From Dasyornis broadbenti (taxonomy: Eukaryota > Chordata > Aves > Passeriformes > Dasyornithidae), in the NCBI GenBank assembly GCA_013397935.1, contig VZRN01000631.1, forward strand, positions 3,003,857 to 3,067,856: 64,000 bases of DNA. Direction: 5' to 3'. Made by a program: the position numbers and the translations under genes. How positions within the stretch are numbered: the first letter of the stretch is position 1; each line of letters opens with the position of its first letter. The notes below the pieces were generated by a model, which was given only the letters and a program-made list of their open reading frames with translations, did not search any database and was not told where the DNA came from. Shown one piece after another: positions 1 to 12,729 of the stretch.

Positions 1-24
1 TTTTTCCCCCCCCCCCCCCCCCCC
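1..24. repeat. Homopolymer T/C run at window edge
   Basis: Five T followed by nineteen C. It lies in an intron of the cadherin gene, or just outside the exon at 244-360. Length is likely unreliable because long C runs are hard to sequence. Confidence 0.8.
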
Positions 25-243
25 AAATACAAAATTTTCTATCACAGAAAATTCTATGCTTCATGTAATATGTGACCTGTTTATCTGGTAGTTGGAGGTC
101 TGCAGCTGATAACTTTTTCACCAGACAGCACAGGGCAAAGCAGCCCTCCATCTTCAGCTGCTCAGGGAGGAAGGATCCTTGGAAGAAAAGCACTATGGAT
201 AGGGATAACATATTTACAGCAGCATTCAGTGAAGAGCTTTTAC

Positions 244-3200
244 CTGGTTTTCACTGATATTTCCGTTGTACACAGATTGACTGAAATAGGGGTTCATTGT
301 ATCATAATCTTGCACATTAATTGTTAATGATGTGGTGTCGCTCTGGTTTCCAAATATTTCCTGCATGCCAAGGGAAAGAAGAAAATAAGAACCACTATTG
401 TGAAAGAACCATATCTCGGTGGAAGATACAGCAGAATATTATTACATATATTTTGCAGCATTTTTAACCTGAGAACTCTCAGCCTGTCAGATTTTTCCAT
501 TTCTGGAAATTCAGTTCTAGGAAAAAAACTATCAACAGGTAATCTTTCTTTAGTTACTCATTCTATATCAGGCACATAGAATACAGTAACAGTACCTTTG
601 TTACAGCGGTACTATTTACTGGATACCACAACAACCCTAGCAAAACTACTTCTTTTTAGTTCTAAAAGGAAATGAAGGCAAATACATATTCAAATCTCAA
701 AAAAAACAAACAAAAAACCTGGTGATACACAGGAAAAATATGAGAGATCTTCCAGAATGAACAGGCGAATATGTGTTATGATAGTGGAGAATGAGTATGT
801 ACAATATTAGAGAATACACACAGAAAGAAACTTGGGCTGGTATTTGAGAGGAAACTTAAGCAATGGCTCAAATCCTAAGAATGTGCTGCTTTGCCTGTAG
901 TATAAGCCAAGTTGCAGACACAGCTTCTGGTTTGGGAACTTCCAGAGCTGTCAATTTGTAAGAACTGGGATGCTATAAAGCTGTAGCATCCCAGAACTAT
1001 CACTGTAGAATTATTGTGGGTCTCATTCTTCTTTTGGTTTATATCATACCTTTGCTTGGACTGTTAAATTGAAAATGTTGACCACATTGTAATCCAGTGG
1101 TTTTTTCACCATGATGTTTCCATCTCCTTCCCTTATAGAAAAATAATCGGAGTTTGGGCCCTATTAAATGAATAAATCAAATATTTTATGTTATTGATGA
1201 TGAGATACATTTTCTTTTCTCTTTTTTCCACTTTTATTATTGGACTATTTTTCTTAAAGGTCCAGGAATCTCTCAACCACCACCGATGGAAAGAAAAAGG
1301 CTGATGCTCCACCACACATTCTATCACCTCTGCTGTTAGTGCCAGAAGAATTTCTATCTGATTTATCTTATCCTATGGCACACATGGCATCAGCTTCCCT
1401 TCACCAGCTACAAGAAGAGCAGGGATGCAAGCTCAGATGTGAAGATGTGCACTGCAGCTATCTAAATTTCGCTGAAATAATCTTACTTCAGTTGGCTTGA
1501 GGTCTGGAGATCAACGGGAAATCAAATACGAACTTTTTTAAAAAGAGAGGAAACAGCTTTCACTCCTGCTACTAACAAAGGACCACAGAGTTCCTTAGGT
1601 GTAGCTGAAGAGTGTCACAAATCATTCCACCAATGTCAAGAAACAAGATTCAGGCCTCCCTGCACTCCAGGCTGATCCTGTGGTATAATTTAAAAAGTCT
1701 CTTGGATGTTTTGCAGATGTTTAATCTTCACACTGCAAGGGAGCACCCTGGGGATCAGGCCCCAGGCTGTGGATCTGTGAAATGCAAACTGGTGTTCACA
1801 TTTCCAGCTAACAAAAGTCACTCACCCAGAGACTGTAAGTAAGGAGGCGGAATTCTCCTGAAAAGTCGTTATCCGTAGCTTCCACTTTTATAACTGTGGA
1901 ATTTATTTCAGCTACCTAAGAGGAAATAAAGATCATCAAATGCTCCATATCCTTCCTAACTTGGGGCAGGAATCTTGTGCCACCTGCTTAGCAAAACCCT
2001 TCCCATTGCCATTTTTGGCTGGGAATGTTTCTCCATCACCCCACTCCCACAGCTGTACGTGCAGCCCAGCCTTTCTTTGCCACATCCACAGGAAGGAACC
2101 ATAAGGGTGCACGTAATGAGCTAACCTCAGTGTGGTTACATCAGAACCTCCCCCGAAAGGAATTTAAAAATATCACAGGAAAAAAGTACCAGCAGTTGCC
2201 ATAACCCACCTCTGATACTGAAGCAGTGTAATTAGATTGTTGAAACTGTGGGGCATTGTCGTTTATATCTATTAATTTTACGATCCGGCCGTTCTCTATC
2301 TCAGTCTTTGTAGTGGAAATGAAAAGACACGTTAGAAATGACAATAGTGAGGTGGCAGCTTTCTGCTGAGATTTAATTTCATATTAAATGAGATCCTCAA
2401 AGAGACACCCTTTCATTAAACTACCATTTAGAATTAGGGAATAGAGGGAATTAAACTACTGTTCCTAATGTACCATTCCTAAAATTAACTTTTTAAAATT
2501 TACCGTAGTTTTCTGTGAACAAAAACACTTCTCTCAATCAGCAGATTTCAACAAATTATCTTCTACAAGGTACTCTGAACTCCCTGCATCATAGCTTTAA
2601 ATTAAATAGTATTGCAGAAAATAATAATTTGCATTGAATTAGACAATAAATACAGTTGATAAAGCATGGTTTGTACTTACTCCTCCAGTCCTTTGGCAAA
2701 CAACAGCATACCAGAGAATGTTACTCTAAAATTGAATAAACAAGCCAATAAATATTATAATCTATGGACAAATAATATGATTATCAAAGATCATTTATGC
2801 CAATATTCTACAAAATTACTTCTAGTACTTGAACCTTCAGGTGTGCTGTACCAAAAATCTCTGCAGAAAATTAACACTCTGTAATTACTTTGATAAATAT
2901 GATAAAGTTCATTTGACTGCCATTCATCTGCTACTGATACCCACCTACCCAGATCCCACTAGCCCCTGTACCTGGCTGCTCTCCCCAGCAAAAAGTTAAT
3001 AAAGAATAGAAAAGAGCATGTGCAAGAAGCGTAAAGACTGTTCTAATCCATTTGGAAAATATCCAAATGAGAAATGCAAATGTAAAAAAATCATAAGTAC
3101 ATTTTCATCCATCACAAACATTGATTGCAACAGTGTTTTATGCAGAATGCCTGGTCTGGGTCTGTCAAATACAGTATCCAAAACACCAATCCAGTGCTAC

Positions 3201-6200
3201 TCTGAAATAGCACTTGTATAATAAATTGTCTCTATTTTCTCTGCAGTACTGCACCATTTTCATGTTCAGAGGCAACTTCAGCCCGAAAAAACACTGATAT
3301 TGCTTTCTAAATTCCTGGTAGTCCTCCAGAGCAAGAATGGCCTAGGAAAAAGAATCTATCCTTCTGTGCATCAAGCAACAGAGGCCCATAAACCTATCAG
3401 TGTGTGAAGTGCTTACGATTAAGGATTGCCTTCTACCAAATTATATCTGCTCAATCTCACTTTTATGAAATAATTCACATTCCTGGGAGGTGAGTGGTAA
3501 GACAAGTAGCACCTGTCATAATGCATATTTACAGCTCTCAGTACAATACATGACTAGCAGAGAACCTGTCTGGCTGTCAGATGACAAGAAAGTTTACAGT
3601 TATAGGAAACTGGAGACATTCAACAGATATTACTGAGAGCTGGATGCTGAACTCTGTTGTGACAAGTCACTTTTTTGAATCACCAACCTGTACTGTGAGA
3701 GAAGGAACAATTAAAATGCATTGTCTTAACGCTATTTTTTTTTCACTTGTCAAGAAAACCTTTATCTCCAGGCTTTATATGCAGTAAAAATAATACCTGA
3801 AGAGCCTCAACATCCAGTGGCTCACGAGTCCTCACAGTTGCATTTCTAGATCCAGAATTATAAACCAGATCCACATAATCCAAGTGTTCAGGGACTCCAT
3901 CGGGCTGTAATTTCAGATTTACATTGGGTGGGATATCTGTAATCCATTCTATATCACCTGCAAGAGAAAGTAGAACAAATCAGATTGCTTTATGGAAAAG
4001 AAATCCATAAGTTCATTTTGTATGCATTGGCAACTTGATTACTGGTGATCTTTGGTTACATTTTGTATTTGGCATTTTCAGCTCAACTCTAACATCTATT
4101 CAAATCCCCTTAAGTACCCTGCACAAGTGCATGGATACGTTTTTAAAACCACACAAACCTTGTTTTTCCAATATATTCACACAATACGTCCAGAATTTAA
4201 AAGTTTGCCATAGTTTACACCTGCATTTCCACCAATTTTTTTGAAAATAGCTTTATGCTGCTAAATGTTTTTTTTCCACATTTACTTTGAAAATGTTATC
4301 AGATTCAGGGAACTTAATCAAAATCAGTGAGAGGCTGCACAGGATGAGTTTCAGTATTTTCCAACCACAAGGGCCTTTCATATATTTTAGCTGAATCTAT
4401 CAGGCAGATAGAATCCAGAATGAATCTGAATTTGGGTGGTGTGTGGCCTTTCCCTTAATGTGTTCCTGTTTGTACAGGACACAAACACAAAACACTGCAA
4501 CCTTCGAATCAATTCTTATGTGATTTACTACAACCAAGCATTTAGGAACTGTTCTCTTGAAAATATGAAGATATATTTGGAATTATCAGGATCATTTCTG
4601 CAGTGTATGTGCTTTCTTTGTTAAATACGAAATCTGCTTGAAAGTGTGTTGGAAATGTATCTTTCTGAGCCACCCAGCATGATGCTGCTGATAATTTTAT
4701 TAAATAAAATTCCCTTACTCATGTCACCAAGGCACTCATGTTTATGGAATCATCGTTCTCTTAGCACACATTATCTGGATTGCAAACCCATAATCCCCTC
4801 TCCTTTCCAAAGTCTTTCCTGAGCAGCCCAAATATTTTCCATGATCTACAGGAAATTGCAAGCTGTGTTTCTTTCGTATTCACTGGTTTGCACTTCATCA
4901 CTGCTAATTTAGGTTAGTAAATGCTTTCTGTAACAGTTCCATCTCTAATCTCCACGTACAGTCTTCTGCTCTTGGTCTCTAAGCATTCAGGAATATAACC
5001 TTATCTTCTTCCAACAGCAGGGAGTGTCTGGAATGCTGTCAGCTACCAGCCCAGAGACACTGGACTTTAATTGTGTGTGAGGAGAAAGTCCAGAGAGCTG
5101 ACAGTGAGAACAGAACCATAGGGCTGGGTCTCGGGGATGCAGCATTTTGTGGTATCACCCTGCTGTGTGCAGTGCTTAAACTACTGGCAGAAAACCTTCC
5201 AGAAAAACAAAATCCAGCTTTGCGTGCTGCCATAGGCTGTCTAATCCTCCCTGCAGACCTGGATACATTCAGACAAGAAGTATCAAGCAGCTGCCTTGGA
5301 ATTCGCATTCCCTCCAGAGGAGAAAGCCCAACAAAAAGAAGTGCTGGGTAAAATGGAAGCTGGTTGTCCCTCTTGCTTTTTCATCAGATATGTCAGCAGG
5401 TTCATTCACACATATAATGCACACAGAGGGCCAGTGTTCTTGCTGACTGATTAAAAATTAAATGGAATCAGAGTGAAAAGTAGTGATTTTCCTTTCTAAC
5501 TCCATGCAAGGGTCAGACACAGCAGCTATGCTTCCACAACTCCAGAAGAAACGTTTCAACAGTGACTGTAAAAATATCTCTGCTCAGGATCATACCCGTG
5601 TTCTATATGTTGTTGAAAGCCAGAAGCAGTGAAGATTGCCTGTGGATAGTCAGCATGGGCCTGGCACATGCTACCATGAGATCCTAAGGATTATGACATA
5701 CCCCAAAGGGAAGGCTTTGGCCATAATTTAACGCTTTGACTATAACTTAACACTTTGACTTGTAAGACTGCTGGATATGCATTAGGGACATCAAATCCTG
5801 ACTGGGCAAGGTGAACTGAAAACATTTTCTGTGCTCGTTTCCTTTCCCATTACCTGATCTGTTCATTCATGCAATGAGATCCTTGGATCAGGGAATGTAG
5901 GGATTTATATTTATTTATTCCACTTAGCAGTGTGTCATGTAGCTGCTGCACCTAGCCATGAAGACTGTTGTCAATCAATTAATAATACAGATTCATTATA
6001 AAATACACTAACTATGTGAGGCATTCAAGTACTGTGTGCATTTGGGAATGCATCAGACAGTTCTAGGTTGGAATCCTGATTTTACCTGTGTATCCATCCA
6101 AAAAGCTTGAGAGGACCTGTGGCTCGGGTAGCTCATCACAGCTTATAGTTGTGGTTTCTAAAAAGAAACAGAAAAGTCATGTACAAAGAGCACAGAGGAC

Positions 6201-7729
6201 CCATGTCCAGAAATAGCACAAGGTAAACACCCTTACGCTATGCAAACCCAGTAAGCACACACCAGTTCAAATTAAGTTCCAAGATATTTTCACGGTGGCA
6301 CCTCGAAGGGTTCAAAGCAATACATGACAGGGACCAGGCAAACATTGTCCTGGACCCAATCTAGGGCTTTACTGCCTGACAAGAATGAGTCACTGCTCCA
6401 TAGTATCCTGATGAAGCGTTTGTGGCAATCATAACCGAAACTGCTCTTGTACCTTGGCCTTGAGATTGTTTGCTACTCCCAAGACAGCTACAAACACAAA
6501 GCTGTTTCCCTTAGAAACGTTAGCAAGAATCCAGGAGCTTAAGGTGAAGGCACATTGGCAGATTTACCTGAAATTTACCCTCCTTAAACTTTTAGAGAAG
6601 AAGCACTTAGGGAGTATATTTTTTTCATGAGAAGTGGCTTTCCTACGTGGTTTATTGTACCTCAGTCACCTCTCTACATTTTCTCAAGGCGACAAAAGTG
6701 TGAGACTTTTTTTTTTTTTAATCTTTAAGATCTGCAAAGTAAACACACAGAAATCCAGAAGTCTACCAAAATTATTCCCCCTTCCCTGACTAGAATTCAT
6801 CAGCAAAGCTTCCAGAGTGCAATCAAGGTCCTTTTAGATGCCTGTGCAACTTTTGTGGTTTTATGTGGGTTTGCACCAATGCTAAGGACGTCCCCACTCC
6901 TGTCCTTGCCATCCTTATGTATATTCAAAGGGACATTTGGTATACACAAGCAGTGGGCTGTTTTTTCCTGGCTAGGTAGATATCTTCATACCTGCATCAC
7001 TCTATAGGATCTCATTTTCAAGTGAGCAGTGGACAGATTTCCACACAAGTCACCAAATAGAATCCTAATGACTATTTCTATGGTCAGCAGCTGCTGGTTA
7101 TGGGTCTAATTCACTACCTCCATCTCTGAGTGTGCAAAAGCCTGGGCTCTGGACTAGTGAAAAAGATAAAAAATTGGCAGTTTTCACTTTCTGGAAGCCT
7201 CAATACATCAAACAAAACTTTTAGTGAAGTACTTAGAGCAGAAGTAACAATGGTAACTACTCCAACCCAATTTAGCTGAGCAGCAGCAGCAGCAAGGAAT
7301 TCAACTGATCCCAACTTTAAAACTATCCATCTTCAGACTCAGCTTCAGCCTAGATATTTCACTTAATCTCTGCTGAACATATAAAATAAGCAAACCCCCC
7401 AAAAGTTCAAAGCAAACTTGTAAAAACCCCTTGTATATACAAGAACATGGTTTTCAACTTTCCATCACTCAGTCCCTGAAAGCCCACACGCCACGTTCAA
7501 GGGCACAAAGCTTGCTTGTTTAGATGTTATTTTATCAATAAATCAAAGTATTTAAAACGTCTGTGATTTGTATGAATTTAATACATTTAATTTTGTTCCA
7601 TTTCAATAAAAGCAGTAAAATACTCAGGCATTTATAAACATAACAGTACTTACTTTGTGCATCGAGACAGAGGAACGAAACCCAGCCGACCAAAGCAAAA
7701 CCCAGAGCTCTGGCAAGAGCCATGAGCAT
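244..7729 (-). CDS. Cadherin-superfamily protein, N-terminal part (partial, continues past left edge)
   Basis: Eight coding exons join in phase into 270 codons: 7654-7729, 6086-6157, 3797-3957, 3255-3341, 2210-2305, 1826-1915, 1050-1160, 244-360. Residues 1-25 are a hydrophobic signal peptide. Residues about 27-148 form a divergent first cadherin repeat with LDVE at 97-100 (in place of LDRE/LDYE) and cysteines 32 and 120. DINDNAPQF at 145-153 is the canonical calcium-binding linker. The second repeat carries ATDND (177-181) and LDYN (216-219). It ends in DYDTMNPYF (249-257), a degenerate linker leading into a third repeat. N-glycosylation sequons are at N88 and N157. The start is the ATG at 7729, with a second in-frame ATG at 7723. 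The family assignment is firm. The paralogue is not: the small Cys-containing first repeat recalls mucin-like CDHR5-type cadherins, but this is only a resemblance. The 3255 donor (GTGCAG) is weak. Transmembrane and cytoplasmic parts lie outside the window. Confidence 0.85.
3958..6085 (-). other. Introns of the cadherin gene
   Basis: The 3958-6085 intron and its neighbour at 6158-7653 are AT-rich non-coding DNA. I saw no further exon, RNA gene or identifiable repeat in either. Reading phase closes across both introns (phase 1 on each side), so no coding exon need be missing. An imperfect direct repeat of about 19 bases containing CTTTGACT lies near 5728-5762. Confidence 0.5.
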
Positions 7730-8984
7730 AGCAGGAAAAATATCCAACTGAAGGCAAAACCAGATGGTTGTTTCTCATATAGAATACTTGCTAAGAATCA
7801 TTTCATTTGCCATATCATTTTTAAATTATTATCCTGACAAATGCTTCACTGAGAACAAGGCAAAAGACTGGAATAAGCCTCTGAGAGCAACCCACAAACT
7901 ATATTACGTGCTTATCATTTTCAGTTTGTAAGATCAAAGTCCTTTTGGGCAATAAAAAATAAACCAACAAGCAAACTGACATTTCTGCTGTAACACAAAA
8001 TGTGACAAGTGCGTTTTTATTTTAACATTCAAACTAGGCATGAGAATAAATTAGCAAGATGTCCTGGGCAATATAAGAGAAAGATATATATTCCCTGAGA
8101 AACAGAATTAATTGGGTGTCAAAAGGCAAAGAGATCAGCATTGTCCCTTTTGATCTCATAATGATGGTAGAATATCTTCCCATAACTTCTTCACAAGGAA
8201 TAAATACAGAATTCCTGTTTGAAAACTAGTTACTATTTGATGTGATAAAAGCAGACACCTCTGAAGCGTGTCTAGTATTTTACAGATACTAGACACTGAA
8301 AATAAGTTTAGCAGGCAGCTAAAACCTTTTACTTCAATGGAGTTACCTTAAAAAAACCCCCAAACCCCCTAATATTTTAATCTTGTAGAGAGCTTCAAAG
8401 ACTACAAATGACAGAAACAAGCTACATGATTGAATGTGTCACTTGTAGGTAAATTTACCTTAATTGGAAGGAGCAACTGATTACACAGCAGAGAAACTGC
8501 TGCCAGCCCAAGGTCTTTTTGTGACTGTGCCAGCATGTTCACTCACCGTGGATACTAAAGTAATTACTGTAGGCTGAATGAGAACACAAAATACAATAAA
8601 ATTGCATGTAACAACTAAAAGTAAAATTACGATTGTGCTGTCCTTGCCTTGAGTAATGGAAATGCGGAAGCAACTCAAGCAGAAGCAATTAAAGAAATAT
8701 TAAAAGAAGTTCAAGCATGGGCATGGTGTTTTTTGAATAAAGGCCACATGCAGCAGTGATTATGCCTTCAGTGGTGTTATTTATTCCTAGTGCCAATCTC
8801 AGGTAGGTAATTTTCCTCCCAGGACTCATTGCTCTCCATGTCCATGATGGTCAAGCCTTAACAAGTTTATATGGCAAAATAGGAAGGCAGGTCTGTGCAC
8901 AAAATGCCTTCTATGAAGAAGAAAAAGGAAAAGAAGTTCCCTTACCTCATTCACCAAACACCCTCAGCGTATCACAGCCAGGCC

Positions 8985-9190
8985 AGAGTCTACCTGAGCT
9001 GGTATTTGTACCATGAAGTTCTAGCAACCAATCCTCTTGAACACTGGAAATATTCATGTGACAGAAGCCTTAATCCACTGACGAAGACCTGCTTTTGGAT
9101 ATCCCCAACCAGAGGGAAGGCAATGCAGCCTCAACATTCTCTGGGAGCTCTGTTAGAAAGAGGCCTCCCAGAGGGCTGGAAGCTCGGCAG
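8985..9190 (+). mobile_element. Possible fossil hAT-family transposase, C-terminal dimerisation region
   Basis: Translation from 8985 gives a YLS...NPLEHWK...PLTKTCFWISPT series. This resembles the C-terminal dimerisation region of hAT transposases, where a YLS box is followed by NPLxWW/YWK, then a leucine-rich stretch and a Y-L-x-I-P-x-T-S block. The next hAT-like piece (STFSGSSVRKRP, cf. the RxFSxAG...KR block) appears only in another forward frame from about 9111, so a frameshift is needed. The resemblance is by eye only. The upstream transposase domain was not found. If real, it is a decayed DNA transposon rather than a gene. Confidence 0.35.
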
Positions 9191-9724
9191 TGAAAGGTGG
9201 TATGAGACCTTAGAGGATCAGACTCCAGCAAGATCTCCCACATCATCCATGGAAGCTGAAGGAAGAAGGCCACTAGCGTACACAAACCCCTACAGGCAGG
9301 TGTAGAATGAAAACTGCTGCTGAGATGTAGCACAACTGTTAATTCTCTCTTTGGAAGCTGCAACAGTGGTTTTGCTCTGAGGGTCTTGGTCCAAGGCAAC
9401 AGCAGCACCTCCCAAAAATTAGCACTCAATGCCCCTACGATTCCCAAAGTAGAGGAGCTCCCAGTTCTATTAAAATTTGCCAGTTACTGTAGCCTTCCAA
9501 CAGGCTGATGGGTGCTTCAGCCTCCACCATCAAGCTGCTCAAAGATAGGACAAGACACTGACCTCAGGGACATGGCCATTCCATGCTGTCACTTGGCCTC
9601 CAGCCTGGAAAAGCCTTTGGCTGGTTTTATTTATAGATAGAGCCAGGAGGGGATTCAGCAGTGAATCTGTTCCTATAAGATAAATTTAGCACGAGTCAAG
9701 TCTTCTTTACCGCCTCAAAAACGG

Positions 9725-9780
9725 AACTCGATCTTGGAGGTCTTTTCCAACCTAAAGGATTCTGTGATTCTGTAATTATT
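9725..9780 (+). mobile_element. CR1 LINE 3' tail fragment
   Basis: The stretch TCTTTTCCAACCTAAAGGAT followed by two ATTCTGTG-type octamers (GATTCTGTGATTCTGT) is the characteristic 3' end of avian CR1 retrotransposons, which lack a poly(A) tail. Only the tail is recognisable; the sequence to the left is too diverged to assign. Confidence 0.75.
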
Positions 9781-10764
9781 AAGAAATGGAGAAAAAAAGC
9801 TCAGAACACAGTGGTACAGTTCATGAAGATTAGTTTTCACTGAGCTGCAGGAGGAATGTCTGCAGGGTCTATGTGTGCTGCTCTCGTGGACATCAGTAAT
9901 AACCTAAGGTGTTACATTGGCCTAGAGTGGGGAGGGAGGTGCCTAAATGGAAGCAGAAACTTCATAGAGTGGCTCAAGCAAGCATCTGATACACAGGAGC
10001 AGTTTCCCAACACAATTCCATATATGTCTGAGCACTCAACAAGAAGAGAAAACAATGATTTTTAAAAAATTGATTCCCTTCTGGCCAACTGAAGGGTGTT
10101 ACTCAGTCACATCAAATATGTCCACACTATTCATAGACTGGGGCAACCATATGTCCACACTTCTCCTAACATGACATCTTTTTCCCTTGGAGCCATCACT
10201 GAATTTAAAATTCTGTCCCTTTCTCCAAGATTGCTGGGCATCCAGGCAACAGGCACAGCTCCAGAGTGCAGTAAGTTAGTTTATACCCAGGTGGGACAGC
10301 AGGATGTACACTGTAGCCTTCCCCATGTACCAACTGCACATATACAGGACATCCAAGACATCCATACAGCAATTCCTAGAAACAAAATCATGGAAACGAA
10401 TCGTATTCACAGATTTAACAGATTGTAGCATTTAAACAATCTGCGCTGTGGCAGTGCAAAGCAAAGTTAAATGTTTTTTTTAAGCATGGCTTAGGCTGAC
10501 ATTTTGCATACTTGGGTCAGTTGTAAGGCAGCGCACATGGGAATTTTTAATCCGGCTTCAAACTCAATGCAGATAAAAGTTCTCTTAAGTTCTTGTAGAT
10601 TTGGAGTAGCTCTGCATTTAATGATATCCTGTTCTTGACAGATAGAAAGCCTGTATGTTGATGCTGCAATTTAATCAAAAATACACATGCATGATTGAGA
10701 CCAACAAACAACATTTATGCACATACTTAGTTCTTAAAAGCATCTATTAAAAAAAACCCACACA

Positions 10765-12729
10765 CTTCTTAAATTAATAATGTTTATTTCCATTAAACCA
10801 AGACAAATTTTCAAAATTAATACAAGATAAAAATTCAAGGTGGTTGGCAAGAGGAAAAAAGATAAGACTGCACATCATGTGTATTATTTGTATATGCTCA
10901 AAAATATTTCTGAGTAAAACAATACTGGCACGTAGAACTGGCACTTTCCCACGGAACAAAATCAGCAGAATTTTCCTTTCTCTTCCAGTCAGTAGTTCTA
11001 TGGAAACTAAATACACACATGCAACCTGCAACTTTCCATAGCCAGGTTTACCATGGGAATTTGGAACAATCCTCTGTCAGAAGTCACAAAATTGTACCAC
11101 AACACTTTTCCTACCGCATTTTCATACCTGATGGATTTTATAATACTTTGAACAAACAACAGTCAGTTTTCCCATATTGACTACAAGTGCTTCAAACTGC
11201 ATTAGTACTTGCAAACAGGCCCGAGGCACTCACAAAACCTTATTTATTTGATACAGATTAAAGCAGTCCTGCAAAGTTGCCACTCCTGCCCGAAATCAAA
11301 GCCATTGAAATCCAATTTTGCCTGTTGGTTTCAATGGGCTCCAAATTGGCTACAGAATTGGACAAAACACACAAGTAACACTGATTTTTAATTGCTTCAA
11401 TAGAACTCTTCCACCTTGAAAGCAGTATTTTCAAGTATTGCTATTCTAGTCTTCTAACACCTACCGACAATCATCAAGAAACAGGACAAACAAAAAAGTC
11501 TAAATTGAGAGAAGAGCATTTAAACAAATCTCCCTCTCCTTACCCCACCCCGCCCTCCCACCCAGGATCTTGCTGAGTTAATTCCAAACTCACAGTTTAC
11601 TGTACAGCCAGGAGTTGGAATAAGCTTTCCCTGAGCGCTCTTTCTACCTGTTTCAAAAAGTCAGAACATGTTTCCTTGAATTCAGTCATTATTATTATTA
11701 CTATTATTGCCATTTTCTTTCCTAATATACAACATATTTTCTAGGCAAGTTATTTCATTTTGGTAGCCCTGGATTTGTATTCTATTGCTCCAAATACAGA
11801 ACTTGAAAGTGCATCTGACTTCTAAACAGTATTAATCAGGCAGGTTTCAGGGAGTAACTAGACCCAAAAGACCTACGTGCACAAGCCTTTGTAATGATAC
11901 ATCTCTGTTGAAAGATGCAGAATTAATAACAGATCTGCTCACAAATTTAGTGGCATAGCATCAGAGATAGAACTGCTTTGCATCCTAAAGTTTGGGTTTT
12001 AGAAGGGAACAAAGCACTGTCCTGTGCAAGAGGGATCAGGAATGGGGATGAGTATTGGTTTCACATACAAGAGAAGCAACTGGTTCACATGCAAGATGCA
12101 ACGCTGCACCATCGTGGCATTGAGAGCATCTTTGGAGGTCTAGTCCCTACCTGCTACCCACCTTCAGAGGAGTGGGAGTTGTGTCATGTACAGAAGGAAG
12201 CCTCAGAACTGCATGAAAATTTTGCTTAAACTAGTCTAAGTCACAGGTATTGTCATGGACTTCGAATGCAAATCCCCAGAAGACTGACCTAAAACATACC
12301 ATCACATACAACACAATATAAATACACGAGGAGACTTGGGTTAATGCTGCTGACTGCATTCAGAATTCAGTAGTCTTGCTTCTTCCTCTTCAGTATTTCT
12401 AGCATACCAAAAGGCATATTTGTGTCTTCCCCCATAAATAAAGTTAGTCTGGATAATTTAATTTTGTAGATTTATAAAATATTTTCTATGCAACTTAATG
12501 CCATAGCCTAAAAAAAACCAATTAATTTTCAATTTAAGAAATAGTATATTTACAATTAAAATAAGTACAGACCTTATTGGATTTGCATTCATTTATAGCA
12601 CAAAATAATTTACAAAGTAATAAATAAGTCACTGGAAAGCTTTCAGAAATGTGCATTCTCCATATGTCAGAGTGCAGTGGAGTTTCAGGAAGCAGGAATG
12701 AATTCTGGCTAAAGTGTTTCCATGATTTA
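10765..12729 (-). other. SANBR: Probable SANBR 3' UTR
   Basis: On the minus strand the sequence after the SANBR stop runs AT-rich to an AATAAA signal at 10783-10788. About 15-30 bases beyond lies a GTGTGTGGG followed by a T run (plus-strand 10747-10765), the expected GU-rich downstream element. This implies a 3' UTR of about 1.96 kb. No transcript data are available; shorter forms using other AATAAA-like sites (for example near 11245) are possible. Confidence 0.5.

Larger units (their letters stand above)
7730..10764. other. Intergenic interval between cadherin 5' end and SANBR 3' end
   Basis: The two genes are both on the minus strand, so this interval holds the cadherin promoter (just right of 7729) and ends at the SANBR polyadenylation region. 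It contains a possible hAT transposase remnant (8985-9190) and a CR1 tail (9725-9780). No CpG island lies upstream of the cadherin start, so its promoter is probably tissue-restricted rather than a housekeeping type; that is inference. A minus-strand acceptor-like CTTCAG at 7749-7754 suggests that the signal-peptide exon may be preceded by a non-coding exon. Confidence 0.5.

Noticed and set aside
7730..7747. Six extra N-terminal residues for the cadherin signal-peptide exon starting at 7747
   Set aside because: The codon at 7745-7747 is TTG, not ATG. The first ATG in this frame is at 7729, and an acceptor-like CTTCAG lies just upstream.
8895..9305. 136-codon plus-strand open frame as a gene
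   Set aside because: No splice or promoter support, and the hAT-like similarity changes frame inside it. Better explained as a transposon fossil than a protein-coding gene.
11689..11709. ATT trinucleotide repeat
   Set aside because: Short, imperfect microsatellite inside the probable SANBR 3' UTR; not notable.
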